This document shows, piece by piece, positions 1-11,956 of a DNA stretch of 64,000 nucleotides. The stretch spans positions 179,954,017-180,018,016 of the forward strand of contig NC_061513.1 of assembly GCF_022539505.1 (NCBI RefSeq). The letters run 5' to 3'. Position 1 is the first letter of the stretch; each line of letters starts with the position of its first letter. Under the pieces are notes generated by a model. The model did not search any database and was not told the DNA's origin. It worked only from the letters and a program-made list of their open reading frames with translations. The translations under genes and the position numbers were made by a program. This stretch comes from Lolium rigidum (taxonomy: Eukaryota; Streptophyta; Magnoliopsida; Poales; Poaceae).

Positions 1-1305
1 CGCAAAAACAACCTCTTGCTTACTCGCTTGGATTTTCATGTCTTGGGACTCGAAGAGATCAAAGAACTCTATAATTCCGATACTTTCTTTGCTCCGATAT
101 TTGAGAAGTGTTCCATTGACCGAGGATTTGATGACTTCTATTTGCACAAAGGCTACTTGTTTAAAGCCAACAAAATTTGCATTCCCGAGTCTTCTCTTCG
201 AAAGTTGCTCTTGCAAGAGTCACATGGTGGTGGCCTTATGGGACATTTTGGTCGAGACAAGACACTTGCGATGTTAGCCACTCACTATTATTGGCCGAAG
301 ATGAAGCGGGACGTCGAGCGCCTTTGCAACCGTTGCACGACATGCCTTCAAGCTAAGTCTACTTCCAATCCTTATGGTCTCTACACACCTTTGCCCATAC
401 CTTATGCACCATGGACGGATATTAGCATGGATTTTGTTCTAGGATTGCCTCGCACTAAGCATGGTCATGATTCTATATTCGTGGTAGTGGATAGATTCTC
501 TAAGATGGCTCATTTCATACCTTGCCATAAGAGCGATGATGCTTCACACATTGCTTCCTTGTTTTTCAGGGAAATTGTTCGCCTACATGGAGTGCCACAA
601 AGCATTGTGTCGGATAGAGATGTCAAGTTCATGAGTTATCTTTGGAAGTCGCTCATGGAAAAGTTTGGAGTGAAGCTCTTATTCTCATCATCCTCACACC
701 CGCAAACGGACGGCCAAACGGAAGTGGTCAATCGAAGCCTCTCCACCCTTCTACGCATTCTCGTGAAGAAAGACTTGAAGTCATGGGAGGAATGCCTTCC
801 ACACGCGGAGTTCGCCTACAACCGCGCCAAGCACTCGACTACATCAAGGAGTCCTTTCATGGTCGTCTACGGGTTTGAGCCGCTCACGGCACTCGACATA
901 CTCCCGCTCCCCCTTCATGAGAGGATCAACATGGACTTTGACAAGCGCACCGCCGCCGTCAAGAAACTTCATGAAGAAACAAGAGCTACCATTCAAGAAC
1001 ATGTGCTTCGTCAAGCTTCCCGCCTCAACACCAAGAAGAAGGAACGCATATTTCAAGAAGGCGACCTCGTTTGGATACACCTCCGGAAGGAAAGATTCCC
1101 TCATGAACGCAACTCGAAGCTCAAGCCAAGAGGAGATGGTCCCTTCAAGGTCCTCAAACGCATCAACAACAACGCCTACGTCATCGACATTCCGACCTCC
1201 AAGTACTTGGTGAGCAACACATTCAATGTCTCCGACTTGTCACCCTATCATGGAGATGAGGAAGATCACGAGTCGAGGACGACTCTTTCCCAAGGGGGGA
1301 GATGA
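1..1305 (+). CDS. Ty3/gypsy pol polyprotein, C-terminal integrase part (5'-partial)
   Basis: This is the end of a retrotransposon polyprotein whose integrase inserts element cDNA into the chromosome. The frame is open at the window edge, so the start is missing and the TTG at 16 is not a real start. Counting from that TTG, a zinc-binding HHCC motif is visible (H70, H77, C107, C110). It is followed by a catalytic core with D139 (SMDF), D200 (VSD) and E236 (TDGQTE); the D-D spacing is 60 intervening residues and the D-E spacing is 35, the classic D,D35E arrangement. A basic C-terminal part follows ([14 protein letters not shown], then [13 protein letters not shown]), typical of gypsy integrases, and no clear chromodomain is seen. 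The stop TGA overlaps the first bases of the 3' LTR, just after a purine-rich AAGGGGGGAGA tract that fits a polypurine primer. No frameshift is seen, so the element may be fairly young. Confidence 0.93.
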   Translation, partial: RKNNLLLTRLDFHVLGLEEIKELYNSDTFFAPIFEKCSIDRGFDDFYLHKGYLFKANKICIPESSLRKLLLQESHGGGLMGHFGRDKTLAMLATHYYWPKMKRDVERLCNRCTTCLQAKSTSNPYGLYTPLPIPYAPWTDISMDFVLGLPRTKHGHDSIFVVVDRFSKMAHFIPCHKSDDASHIASLFFREIVRLHGVPQSIVSDRDVKFMSYLWKSLMEKFGVKLLFSSSSHPQTDGQTEVVNRSLSTLLRILVKKDLKSWEECLPHAEFAYNRAKHSTTSRSPFMVVYGFEPLTALDILPLPLHERINMDFDKRTAAVKKLHEETRATIQEHVLRQASRLNTKKKERIFQEGDLVWIHLRKERFPHERNSKLKPRGDGPFKVLKRINNNAYVIDIPTSKYLVSNTFNVSDLSPYHGDEEDHESRTTLSQGGR

Positions 1306-1621
1306 TGTAGCCCCGCTCACCAACGACACTACATCAAGACCAACTAGTCCCCCAAGTGGACCGATGACTCGGGCTCGAGTTAAAGCGCTACATGATGAGG
1401 TGAACTCGCTCCTCACCACCCTTGATCTTGGTACCCCTTTGGATGGATTGCTACCTCATGCCGACGTGTTATGTGTCATTAGGTACAAGGAGCATCAAGG
1501 TCACCAAGAGGAGGACACACCATGGCCAAAGGGAGGAGAGGAGCAGCTGGACATGAAGATGGACGCGAAGATGGACATGGAGCTGGACCGGAAGTCGCCC
1601 GAAGAGCGCAAGGAAGAGAAG

Positions 1622-1860
1622 ATGGACGGCCGGTCCAGAACCCGGTCAGACCGGCCTCCTGACCGGGTCACCCGGTCCCCAGCCCGGTCTGACCGGCCTC
1701 CTGACCGGGCCGCCCGGTCCAAACCGGGTTTTGCGCTCGTGCCATCCGGGCAACATCCAGGGGCCTCGGAACCTCGTCCGGTTGGCGCCCGGTCTCAGGC
1801 CCGGTCAGGACCGACCCGCCCGGTCACAGGCCCGGTCTGACCGGCTCCCTGACCGGCCTG
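1622..1860. repeat. Cluster of CCGGTC/GACCGG inverted motifs in LTR A
   Basis: Within about 240 bp the motifs CCGGTC and GACCGG recur more than a dozen times, often as palindromic pairs such as CCGGTCTGACCGG, spaced by CCCGG and CCTCCT. The cluster lies just upstream of the LTR TATA box, where enhancer sites are expected. Its open frames have the biased composition of a repeat and are not treated as genes. Confidence 0.7.
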
Positions 1861-1922
1861 CACGACTTAAGTTATATTTTCGGCCCAAACTTACCTTTTC
1901 GGCCTGTGACGCCTTGTAAGAC

Positions 1923-1929
1923 TATATAA
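1923..1929 (+). promoter_or_regulatory. TATA box of LTR A
   Basis: TATATAA lies in the LTR after the GC-rich motif cluster and is followed by a pyrimidine-rich leader with ACCCTAACTTTG. This fits the U3/R boundary of a gypsy LTR, with transcription starting roughly 30 bp downstream. Confidence 0.55.
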
Positions 1930-2336
1930 GCACCCCAAGCACCCCTTTAGCTCTTTAGACTTGTTTGAACTCAAACCCTAACTTTGAGCTTAGTCTCCCT
2001 TGGGTATCATCCCTCCGTAATCAAGGCCATCCTTGTTGTTGATTGAGATATTGCTGAGTGAGATTCTAGTACAAGCTACTCTCTCTCCCTCACCAATCTC
2101 TTCTTCTCCAACACCAATCTCTCACCGGGAATTCTGCCGCGTGCCTCTTCCGGGTGATTCTATTGGCGTGGTCCATCGAGCCACGGGGGTAAGTATCGGG
2201 TGTATCGGGTTGGTGTGCGTGCGTGAGTACCGGTGTTCTTCGTGTTCCTCGTGTTCCTCGCGTTCTTCCATCTCAACCCTTGGTTTCGAAGTCAATCCGC
2301 GAGATCGGGCCACACCCTAGGTCCTAGACCTCATCA

Positions 2337-3124
2337 CTCTCCGAGGAGGAGTCCTTATGGGGCCGCTCCCGCGACATTGGAGATCCGTGACGGGATGGCT
2401 GGGGGTCGGATTGGGTGCCTGCCTCTTCTGATCCGTTTTCTCCCAGCGCCGCAACAGTTGCAAGTACCTGCTTTGGCTGGACGGAGTCAACTTCAGGCTG
2501 TTCACCGTATCCGAGTTCCTGCACCTTGCGATCGAATTCTTCAGTGTCCATGGATTGGGTGTCTCCGGAAATTGGGCTTAGATTTCCCAAAATCGATTCT
2601 TCAGCCGGAGTTCCGCTCTCTCCGACAGCCTCTTGCTGATCCGGAGCAGCGTTGTTTTCCGGGGCCTCGACCTGCTCGGGACCAGCTCCGGCTTCTTGAG
2701 GGGCGGTTCCGGCGGTATGGGCCAAGAAGTGTACAAAGTGACACCTTTGCTTTTCTAACACCTGGGAGACCCAGGCGGATCTGCATTGGTCTTCCACCGT
2801 TATTTCCTGCTCAGGGGCGGATTGGGTGGGTTTTGATTTTTTCAGATCTAAGGCGGAATCTTCGCTAGGAAGTTCCTGCGTCTCAGATCGGATCTTCGCG
2901 ACTGCGTCCCGCTCAGCGGCGGTCGCGTCAGCGCTACTTACCAGTGGGTTTCCGTCGGAATCGACGGTTTCCCCGATGAAGATGTGTATGCCGCCAACTG
3001 GGACGATGGAGAGCTTGACGGGGTCGGTTTTAGCCGGAATCCAACATTCATCCGGAGGGACGATTGGCAGACTTCCGGCGTAAAGGACACGCCCCACAGC
3101 GATGGTGTCGTCGTAGCTTCCCAT
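2337..3124 (-). pseudogene. gag-like N-terminal part of minus-strand gypsy element B (truncated)
   Basis: An open frame on the minus strand starts at the ATG at 3124 (MGSYDDTIAVGRVLYAG), 38 bp past the primer-binding site, which is why I prefer it to an upstream ATG lying inside the LTR. It encodes about 260 residues: a folded-looking start, then a long acidic, low-complexity stretch rich in E, Q, P, A and S (EAGAGPEQVEAPEN and similar). This matches the disordered start of the gag polyprotein of several grass gypsy elements by position and composition; I see no zinc knuckle. The frame runs into the 3' LTR of element A at 2336, so the rest of gag and all of pol are cut off here and would resume left of the window. 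Confidence 0.6.
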
Positions 3125-3162
3125 GGCGGAACCCTCCCGGTTCCGGCCTCCAGACGCCGCAG

Positions 3163-3180
3163 GCCCCACGGTGGGCGCCA
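3163..3180 (-). other. Primer-binding site of element B
   Basis: Read on the minus strand, TGGCGCCCACCGTGGGGC lies two bases after the LTR end. Retroelement primer sites sit here and begin with TGG, the complement of the CCA tail of a tRNA. I cannot name the tRNA with certainty; the first seven bases match the tRNA-Asp-type site used by other elements in this window. Confidence 0.6.
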
Positions 3181-3182
3181 AC

Positions 3183-3741
3183 TGTCGTTGCCTATTCGAC
3201 AGTACCCCGGAGGAGGGATCCTCACGAGGGGGAGAAGAAGTGGGGGCCATAGGGCGGAGTGCACACGGGACGGTGGTACGCGAGTTACCCAGCTTCGGAA
3301 CACCTGCACGATGACAGGGCCTACTGCTGCTTGTCTGGAATTATCTGGGCGCTTTCGCGTTGTTACAATGAGTTGTGGTTGTGCCTCTAGGGCTCCCGGG
3401 ATCCGGCTTATATAGGCGCACGGATCTAGGGTTTACATGGAGAGTCCTAGCCGGAATACAAGTTGCCTAACTACGGTACAATATCTTGCCGTGTACGTCA
3501 AGGATCCGCCTTCCTCCAGGTACGTGCTGGATCCGGATACTTCATGGGCTGTCACGGATCCGGCCTCCTTCGTAGGTCGGTTGAGATCCGGCTTCTAGTT
3601 CCTGGGCTGGACTTCATCCTTCAAGATCTACGGCAACTGGGCCGCCCGATGGGCCGCATGCCTCACCACCAACTATGGGCCACCCGGGCTTGCCGGATCT
3701 AGGCCATGCCGTTGATATACCCATAAAGTATACCCACAACA
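3183..3741 (-). repeat. 5' LTR of minus-strand gypsy element B
   Basis: On the minus strand the repeat starts TGTTGTGGGTATAC and ends CAACGACA (TG...CA ends, 559 bp), followed at once by a primer-binding site and the gag-like frame, so it is the 5' LTR. It carries a minus-strand TATA box. The sequence right of 3741 belongs to the copia-type host element, with ATTAG as the presumed target duplication; its partner lies outside the window. Confidence 0.75.
3407..3415 (-). promoter_or_regulatory. TATA box of LTR B
   Basis: CTATATAAG on the minus strand lies about 330 bp into the LTR, a sensible U3/R position for driving element B. Confidence 0.5.
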
Positions 3742-5330
3742 ATTAGTAACCTCTTAATGTGATGAACAATTTCACTCATAATTTTATCCATCAAATCATG
3801 ACAACTTCGTGATTTAAGCTACGCTCCACCTTTCGGTATCCCGTGTTCGGAGACCCCATCTGTACATGCTAGGCTCGTCAAGTTTAACCTTAGTATTCGC
3901 ATGTGCAAATCTGGCTTGCACCTGTTGTATGCACACGTAGAATCTATAACACGCGATCATCACGTGATGCTTCGAAACCACGAGTCTTAGCAACAGTGCA
4001 TACTAAGGAAGACCACTTTATGGATATGCGAATATCGTTAGTTCCCAACTAGTTGGAGGATCGGGACTCCTAGCGTCTTCAACCTTCGTGCATTCCTATA
4101 AAACTTATGAGTTTATGTAGTCTCACTAAATTATATTCTATCATCTTGCAATAAGGTCTTAGATATCACATATATCTCGCACCTTGCTTCTTTCTGAAAA
4201 AAACTTTTCAGCTCCTTACTTTTCAAACGGATTTGAACATTAAGTTTCACGGAGACAAGATAATTTTAGATACTAATTGAAACCATTGTTTTTTGAATCA
4301 GCAATTTGAGATTTACCAAAGTTTGCAATAGGACTTTAATCATCGTTCTTTAATGATATAATACGGTACCAGTCCGTAAAGTTACTTGTCAGATTTAACA
4401 GTGTTTCTATCTCAATTAAAAGACTAGCGATAACGGATACCAATTCTACAAAATTAATTCAAAATACAATTCAGACTATGTTCAGGATAATTAGTTCAAG
4501 TTTTAATCTAATTACTAATGAACTCCCACTTAATCCCTCATAGTTGTTTAGTGGCACACGATCCATATTTACTACATCAAGTCCGATCATCACGTGAGAT
4601 GATGTAGCTTCAATGGTGAAACATGTTGATCATATCATCCATATGACTCGTGTTCAACTTTTCGGTTTCCTATGTTCCGCACCATGTATGTACATGCGTC
4701 AAGCAAACCCAAGTATTTCCGCGTGTGAAATATGGATTACACCCATTGTATGTGAACGTAGAATCTATCACATCCGATCATCACAAGATGCTTCAAAACA
4801 ATGAACTTTTGCAACGGTGCATATGAGGGGAGAACACTTTATTATCTTGATATTAATGTGAGGGATCATCTTATAATGCCACCGTCGCGATCTAAGCAAA
4901 ATAATATGTATAAAAGGATGAACATCACATGCATGGATAATGTGATATGATATGGCATTTTCTTCTTGTGCCTTTGATCTCCATCTCCAAAACACACGAG
5001 CATGATCTCCATCATCACCAGCATTGCGCCAAGGTCCATGGCGCCGCTCATGGATGTACACCATCCATAGCAAATATTACAACTACTAACTCATAGTAAT
5101 GAAATAAAGCTATTCCATGGTGATTGACACGCAGGTCATGAAACAATAAAGATAACCCTTAGGCTCCTGCCGGTTACCACATTACAATAAGGATCATCTC
5201 TTACATCAAATATAATAATCACATAATGACCATATCACATCACATGCCTCTGCAAAAATAAGTTAGACGCCTCTAATTTTCTTTGCATGTTTTACGTGGC
5301 TTGGGGCTTTCGAATATGATCCGATCTTAC
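3742..5330 (-). mobile_element. Internal region of copia-type host element (distal fragment)
   Basis: About 1.6 kb of AT-rich sequence without a credible reading frame. It is assigned to the same minus-strand element as 13557-15949 because the Sabrina-like insertion at 5331-13556 has the 5-bp target duplication CTTAC on both sides, so the flanks were contiguous before that insertion. Absence of any gag or pol match in the visible internal part suggests a non-autonomous or heavily decayed element. Confidence 0.6.
3810..4845. repeat. Diverged direct repeats about 821 bp apart in copia-type internal region
   Basis: The stretch near 3810-4030 and that near 4631-4845 share an order of landmarks: a TGTACATG block, GTAGAATCTAT, GATCATCAC followed by a GATGCTTC block, a CAACxGTGCATA block and an ACTTTAT end. 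The first GATCATCAC is at 3955 and the second at 4776. The copies are clearly diverged, so the duplication is old. Confidence 0.5.
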
Positions 5331-6924
5331 TGATGCGTGTAGTTGACACGTCCGTTGGGAACTCCAAGAGGAAGGTGTGATGCGCACAGTAGCAAGTTTC
5401 CCTCAGTAAGAAACCAAGGTTTAATCGAACCAGTAGGAGTCAAGAAGCACGTTGAAGGTTGATGGCGGAGGAGTGTAGTGCGTCGCAACACCAGGGATTC
5501 CGGCGCCAACGTGGAACCTGCACAACACAATCACAGAACTTTGCCCCAACGTAACAGCGAGGTTGTCAATCTCACCGGCTTGCTAAAACAGAGGATTAGA
5601 TGTATAGTGTGGATGATGATGGTTGTTTGCGAAGAACAGTAAAGAACAATTGCAGCAGATTGTATTTCAGATGTAAAGAATAGGAACGGGGTCCACAGAT
5701 CACTAGTGGTGTCTCTCCCATAAGATAGCAGATGTTGGGTGAACAAATTATAGTTGGGCAATTGACAAATAAAGAAGGCATAACAATGCACATACATATA
5801 TCATGATGAGTACTATGAGATTTAATCAGGGCGTTACGACAAAGTACATAGACCGCTATCCAGCATGCATCTATGCCTAAAAAGTCCACCTTCAGGTTAT
5901 CATCCGAACCCCCTCCAGTATTAAGTTGTAAACAACAGACAATTGCATTAAGTATGGTGCGTAATGTAATCAACACAAATATCCTTAGACAAAGCATCGA
6001 TGTTTTATCCCTAGTGGCAACAGCAGATCCACAACCTTAGAACTTTCTGTCACTGTCCCAGATTTAATGGAGGCATGAACCCACTATCGAGCATAAATAC
6101 TCCCTCTTGGAGTCACAAGTATCAACTTGGCAGAGCCTCTACTAGCAACAGAGAGCATGCAAGAACATAAATAACATATATGATAGATTGATAATCAACT
6201 TGACATAGTATTCAATATTCATCGGATCCCAACAAACACAACATGAAGGATTACAAATAGATGATATTGATCATGATAGGCAGCTCACAAGATCTAACAT
6301 GATAGCACAATGAGGAGAAGACGACCATCTAGCTACTGCTATGGACCCATAGTCCAGGGGTGGACTACTCACACATCGATCCGTAGGCGATCATGGCGAT
6401 GAAGAGACCTCCGGGAGATGATTCCCCTCTCCGGCAGGGTGCCGGAGGCGATCTCCTGAATCCCCCAAGATGGGATTGGCGGCGGCGGCGTCTCTGGAAG
6501 GTTTTCCATATCGTGGCTCTTGGTACTGGGGGTTTCGCGACGGAGGCTTTAAGTAGGCGGAAGGGCAGGTCAAGAGGCGCCACGGGGGCCCCACACAACA
6601 GGGCCGCGCGGGCCCCTTGCTGGCCGCGCCGCCCTGTTGTGGCGGCGCCTCGTGGCCCCACTTCGTGACTCCTTCCGTCTTCTGGAAGCTTCGTGCAAAA
6701 ATAGGACCCTGGGCGTTGATTTCGTCCAATTTCGAGAATATTTCCTTACTAGGATTTCTGAAACCAAAAATAGCAGAAAACAACAACTGGCTCTTCGGCA
6801 TCTCGTCAATAGGTTAGTGCTGAAAAATGCATAATAATGACATATAATGTGTATAAAACATGTGAGTATCATCATAAAAGTAGCATGGAACATAAGAAAT
6901 TATACATACGTTTGAGACGTATCA
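5331..6924 (-). repeat. 3' LTR of Sabrina-like element
   Basis: A 1594-bp direct repeat of 11957-13556 in the same orientation. The preceding purine-rich AAGCTTGGGGATGC (minus strand, just right of 6924) is in the polypurine-tract position. Many of the differences from the other LTR lie at CAG or CTG: for example CTG at 6047-6049 and 6053-6055 corresponds to CTCG at 12676-12679 and 12683-12686. Confidence 0.92.
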
Positions 6925-9528
6925 AGCATCCCCAAGCTTAGTTCCTACTCGCCCTCGAGTAGGTAAACGATAACAAAGATAATTTCTGAAGTGACATGCT
7001 ATCATAATCTTGATCATACTATTGTAAAGCATATGAGATGAATGCAGCGATTCGAAGCAATGATGAAGATAATGAGTAAGCTAATGAATCATATAGCAAA
7101 GACTTTTCATGAATAATACTTTCAAGACAAGCATCAATAAGACTTGCATAAGAGTTACTCATAAAGCAATAAATTCGAAGTAAAGGCATTGAAGCAACAC
7201 AAAGAAAGATAAAGTTTCAGCGGTTGCTTTCAACTTCAACATGTATATCTCATGGATAATTGTCAACATAAAGCAATATAACAAGTGCAATAAGTAAACA
7301 TGTAAGAATCAATGCACACAGTTGATACAAGTGTTTGCTTCTAAGATAGAAAGAATAGGTAAACTGACTCAACAATAAAGTAAAAGATATGCCCTTCGCA
7401 GAGGGAAGCATTGATTACTATATTTGTGCTAGAGCTTTTCATTTTGAAAACAAGAAACAATTTTGTCAACGGTAGTAATAAAGCATATGAGTTATGTATA
7501 AGACACCTTATAAGTTGCACGCCTCATGCATAGTATACTAATAGTGCTCGCACCTTGTCCTAATTAGCTTGGGTTAACACGGATTATCATTGCATAGCAT
7601 ATGTTTCAACCAAGTGTCACAAAGGGGTACCTCTATGCCGCTCGTACAAAGGTCTAAGGAGAAAGCTCGCATTGGATTTCTTGCTTTTGATTATTCTCAA
7701 CTTAGACATCCATACCGGGACAACATAGACAACGAGATAATGGACTCCTCTTTAATGCATAAGCATTCAACAACGGTTATTATTCTCATAAGAGATTGAG
7801 GATTAGCTGTCCACACTCGAAACTTCCACCATGAATCATGGCTTTAGTTAGCAGCCCAATGTTCTTCTCTAACAAGTATGCATACTCAAACCATTTGATT
7901 GTGAAAACTGCCCTTACTTCGAGACAAGACGAACATGCATAGCAACTCACATGATATTCAACAAAGGTAAAAGTTGATGGCGTCCCCAGAAAACATGGTT
8001 ACCGCTCAACAAGCAACTTATTAAGAAATAAGACACATAAGTACATATTCTTCACCACGATAGTTTTTAAGCTATTTTGTCCCATGAGCTATATATTGTA
8101 AAGGTAAAGAATAGAAATTTTAAAGGTAGCACTCAAGTAATTTACTTTGGAATGGCGGAGAAATACCATGTGGTAGGTAGGTATGGTGGACACAAATGGC
8201 ATGGTTATTGGCTCAAGGATTTGGATGCACGAGAAGAATTCCTCTCAATACAAGGCTAGGCTAGCAAGGTTGTTTGAAGCAAACTCAAGTATAAAAGGTG
8301 CAGCAAAGCTCACATATGAACATATTGTAGCTATTATAAGACTTTACATTGTCTCCTTGTTGTTCAAACACCTCAACCAGAAAATATCTAGACTTAGAGA
8401 AACTAATCATGCAAACTAAATTTTAACAAGCTCTATGTAGTTATTCATTAATGGGTACAAGGTACATGATGCAAGAGCTTAAACATGATCTATATGAGCA
8501 CAACAATTGCCAAGTATCACATTATTCAAGACATTAAACCATTTACCACATGCGGCATTTTCCGTTTCCAACCATATAACAATGAATGAAGTAGTTCCAA
8601 TTTCGCAATGAACATTAAAGATAAAGCTAAGAACACATGTGTTCATACGAAACATCGGAGCGTGTCTCTCTCCCAAACAAAGAATGCTAGGATCCGAATT
8701 TATTCAAACAAAACAAAAATAAAAACAAACAGACGCTCCAAGTAAAGCACATAAGATGTGACGGAATAAAAATATAGTTTTACTAGAGGAACCTGATAAG
8801 TTGTCGATGAAGAAGGGATGCCTTGGGCATCCCCAAGCTTAGACGCTTGAGTCTTCTTAAAATATGCAAGGATGAACCACGGGGGCATCCCCAAGCTTTG
8901 ACTTTTCACTCTTCTTGATCATATTGTATCATCCTCCTCTCTTGACCCTTGAAAACTTCCTCCACACCAAACTCGAAATAAACTCATTAGAGGGTCAGTG
9001 CATAATTCATATATTCAGAGGTGACATAATCATTCTTAACACTTCTGGACATTGCACAAAGCTACTGAAAGTTAATGGAACAAAGAAATCCATCTAACAT
9101 AGCAAAACGAGGCAATGCGAAATAAAAGGCAGAATCTGTCAAAACAGAACAGTTCGTAAAGACGAATTTTAAAGTGGCACCAGACTTGCTCAGATGAAAA
9201 TGCCCAAATTGAATGAAAGTTGCGTACATATCTGAGGATCACGCACGTAAATTGGCAGATATTTTTGATTTTTCTACAGGGACTACTGCTCAAATTCGTG
9301 ACAGCAAGAAATCTGTTCCTGCGCAGCGATCCAAATCTAGTATTGGCTTTACTATCAAAGACTTTACTTGGCACAACAATGCAATAAAATAAAGATAAGG
9401 AGAGGTTGCTACAGTAGTAAACAACTTCCAAGACTCAAATATAAAATAAAGTGCAGAAGTAAAATAATGGGTTTTCTCCCATAAGCGCTTTTCTTTAACG
9501 CCTTTCAGCTAGGCGCAGAAAGTGTGTA
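6925..9528 (-). other. Non-coding 3' domain of Sabrina-like element
   Basis: No supported gene. The stretch is AT-rich and homologous by landmarks to the 3' domains of the elements at 28305-43114 and 35695-42601: repeated AAGCTTGGGGATGC motifs (about 6930-6946, 8826-8840 and 8884-8898), a short hairpin at 8815-8833, and blocks such as GACAATTATCCATGAGATAT. Conservation between elements with different coding content suggests a role in RNA packaging, priming or processing. Confidence 0.6.
8815..8833 (-). other. Conserved GGGATGCC/GGCATCCC hairpin (Sabrina-like copy)
   Basis: On the minus strand GGGATGCC is followed, after a CAA loop, by GGCATCCC, an 8-bp perfect stem directly after TAAGCTTG. 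The same hairpin occurs at 33019-33039 and 39004-39024 in two other elements of the window. Confidence 0.6.
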
Positions 9529-11704
9529 TCAAGTAACATCAAGAGACGAAGCATCAACATCATAATTTGTTCTAATAATAGAATCATAAGGTAACTTCAT
9601 TCTATTTCTAGGGAAGTGTTCCATACCTTTCTTGAGAGGAAATTGATATTTAATATTACATTCCTTCATATCAATGGTAGCACCAACAGTTCGAAGAAAA
9701 GGTCTTTCCAATATAATGGGACAAGATGCATTGCATTCAATATCCAAGACAACAAAATCAACGGGGACAAGGTTATTTTTAACCATAATACGAACATTAT
9801 CAATCCTCCCCAAAGGTTTCTTTATAGCATTATCAACAAGATTAACATCCAAATAACAATTCTTCAATGGTGGCAAGTCAAGCATATCATAAATTTTCTT
9901 AGGCATAACGTAAATACTTGCACCAAGATCACATAAAGCATTACAATCAAAATCATTGACCCTCATCTTAATGATGGGCTCCCAACCATGTTCCAACTTC
10001 CTAGGAATAGAGGTTTCAAGTTTTAGTTTCTCTTCTCTAGCTTTTATGAGAGCATTTGTAATGTGTTTTGTGAAGGCCAAATTTATAGCACTAGCGTTGG
10101 GACTTTTAGCAAGCTTTTGTAAGAACTTTATAACTTCAGAGATGTGACAATCATCAAAGTCTAAACCATTATGATCTACAGCAATGGGAGCATTGTCCCC
10201 AATATTTTGAAAAATTTCAGCAGTTTTATCAGTTTCAGCAGTTTTAATAGTTTCAGGCAATTTTGCACGCTTTGCACTAGGAGTAGTAACATTACCAACA
10301 CCAATTATTTTACCATTGATAGTAGGAGGTGTAGCAACATGTGAATCATTAATATTACTAGTGGTGGTAATAGTCCAAACTTCAGCTACATTATTTTCTT
10401 TAGCTAGTTTTTTATTTTCTTCTCTTTCCCACCTAGCATGCAATTCGGCCATCAATCTAATATTCTCATTAATTCGAACTTGGATGGCATTTGCTGTAGT
10501 GACAATTTTATTTTCAATATCCTCAGGTTTAGCAGCCATTTTATTAATTAAGGAGGATTGTGACGCAGACAGGTATGAGATTCGGTTTTCAGCATTTGAA
10601 ATCTTAGTTTGTAAACCCGAAATCCCCATATTCAAATTTTCAAGTTGATTTCCTATATTTTTCAACAAGGTAGATTGTTCATTCATAGATTTAGTAAACA
10701 ATTGATTTTGCTCTTATTGTGATTCCATAAAGCTCTTAGTGGATCTTTCAATTTCTAGCATCTTTTCCTCATATCTACCATAAGAATTACCATAACTATT
10801 ATCATTAGCAGAAGGATATGGCCTATAGTTGTTACTAGAATTGTTCCTATAAGCATTGTTGTTGAAATTATTATTTTTAATGAAGTTCACATCAACATGT
10901 TCTTCTTGGGCAACCAATGAAGCTAAAGGAACATTATTAGGATCAACATTAGATCTACCATTCACAAGCATAGACATAATAGCATCAATCTTATCACTCA
11001 AGGAGGAGGTTTCTTCAACAGAATTTACCTTCTTACCTTGTGGAGCTCTTTCCGTGTGCCATTCAGAGTAATTTATCATCATATCATCAAGAAGCTTTGT
11101 TGCCGCCCCCAAAGTAATGAACATAAAGGTACCTCCAGCATCTGAATACAATAGGTTCCGCGAAGAAAAAATCAATCCTGCATAAAAGGTTTGGATGATC
11201 ATCCAAGTAGTCAGTCCATGGGTTGGACAATTCTTTACCAAAGATTTCATTCTCTCTCATGCTTGAGCAACATGTTCATTATCTAATTGCTTGAAATTCA
11301 TTATGCTACTTCTCAAAGATATAATTTTAGCGGGAGGATAATATCTACCAATAAAAGCATCCTTACATTTAGTCCATGAATCAATACTATTTCTAGGCAG
11401 AGATAGCAACCAATCTTTAGCTCTTCCTCTTAAGGAGAAAGGAAACAATTTTAATTTTATAATGTCACCATCTACATCCTTATACTTTTGCATCTCACAT
11501 AGTTCAACAAAATTATTAAGATGGGCAGCAGCATCATCAGAACTAACACCATAAAATTGCTCTCTCATAACAAGATTCAGTAAAGCAGGTTTAATTTCAA
11601 AGAATTCTCGCTGTAGTAGCGAGTGGAGCAATAGGTGTGCATAGGAAATCATTATTATTTGTGCTAGTGAAGTCACACAACTTAGTATTCTCAACGGTAC
11701 CCAT
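9529..11704 (-). pseudogene. gag-protease polyprotein of Sabrina-like element (broken)
   Basis: The likely start is the ATG at 11704 (MGTVENTKLCDF). Gag shows a retrotransposon-gag segment (RGRAKDWLLSLP, WTKCKDAFIGRYYP, then NHGL-type positions THGLTTW and FYAGL). An Asn-rich linker and a coiled-coil-like region follow, and then a retropepsin-like domain with the active-site motif DLGAS at 9916-9930 and a distal CPIILERPFL segment. There is no CCHC knuckle and no reverse transcriptase or integrase. Three breaks are present: a frame change at CTCG 11607-11610, and in-frame stops TGA at 11257-11259 and TAA at 10714-10716. The frame change falls on a CTCG tetramer, the variant that recurs between repeat copies in this window, so it may be a sequence error; the two stops look like true decay. 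As read, no full-length product can be made. Confidence 0.8.
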
Positions 11705-11928
11705 TTTAGCAGTAGTAAATAAAGCAAAGTAAATAAAGTAAATGCAAGTAACTAATTTTTGTGTGTTTTCAATATAGAGAACAAGACAGTAAATAAAGTA
11801 AAACTAGCAACTAATTTTTTTGTGTTTTGATATAATGCAGCAAACAAAGCAGTAAATAAAGTAAAGCAAGACAAAAACAAAGTAAAGAGATTGGAAGTGG
11901 AGACTCCCCTTGCAGCCGTATCTTGATC

Positions 11929-11946
11929 TCCCCGGCAACGGCGCCG
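11929..11946 (-). other. tRNA-Asp-type primer-binding site of Sabrina-like element
   Basis: On the minus strand this reads as TGGCGCCGTTGCCGGGGA with the first base changed. It begins 10 bp after the LTR end, the same spacing as in the two related elements of the window. Confidence 0.75.
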
Positions 11947-11956
11947 TAAATTTGCT

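Larger units (their letters stand above)
1303..2336 (+). repeat. 3' LTR of plus-strand gypsy element A
   Basis: The repeat begins TGATG directly after a polypurine tract and ends CATCA, a perfect 5-bp terminal inverted repeat with canonical TG/CA ends, giving about 1034 bp. It follows the integrase frame, which fixes it as the 3' LTR. It has a TATA box about 620 bp in, a GC-rich upstream part and a pyrimidine-rich downstream part. Sequence beyond 2336 is a different, oppositely oriented gypsy element, so element A inserted into that element. The target duplication cannot be checked because the left end lies outside the window. Confidence 0.8.

Noticed and set aside
1226..1840. 204-codon plus-strand frame downstream of the integrase
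   Set aside because: It lies inside the 3' LTR, and its long Arg/Pro-rich part is the translation of the CCGGTC repeat cluster; no domain.
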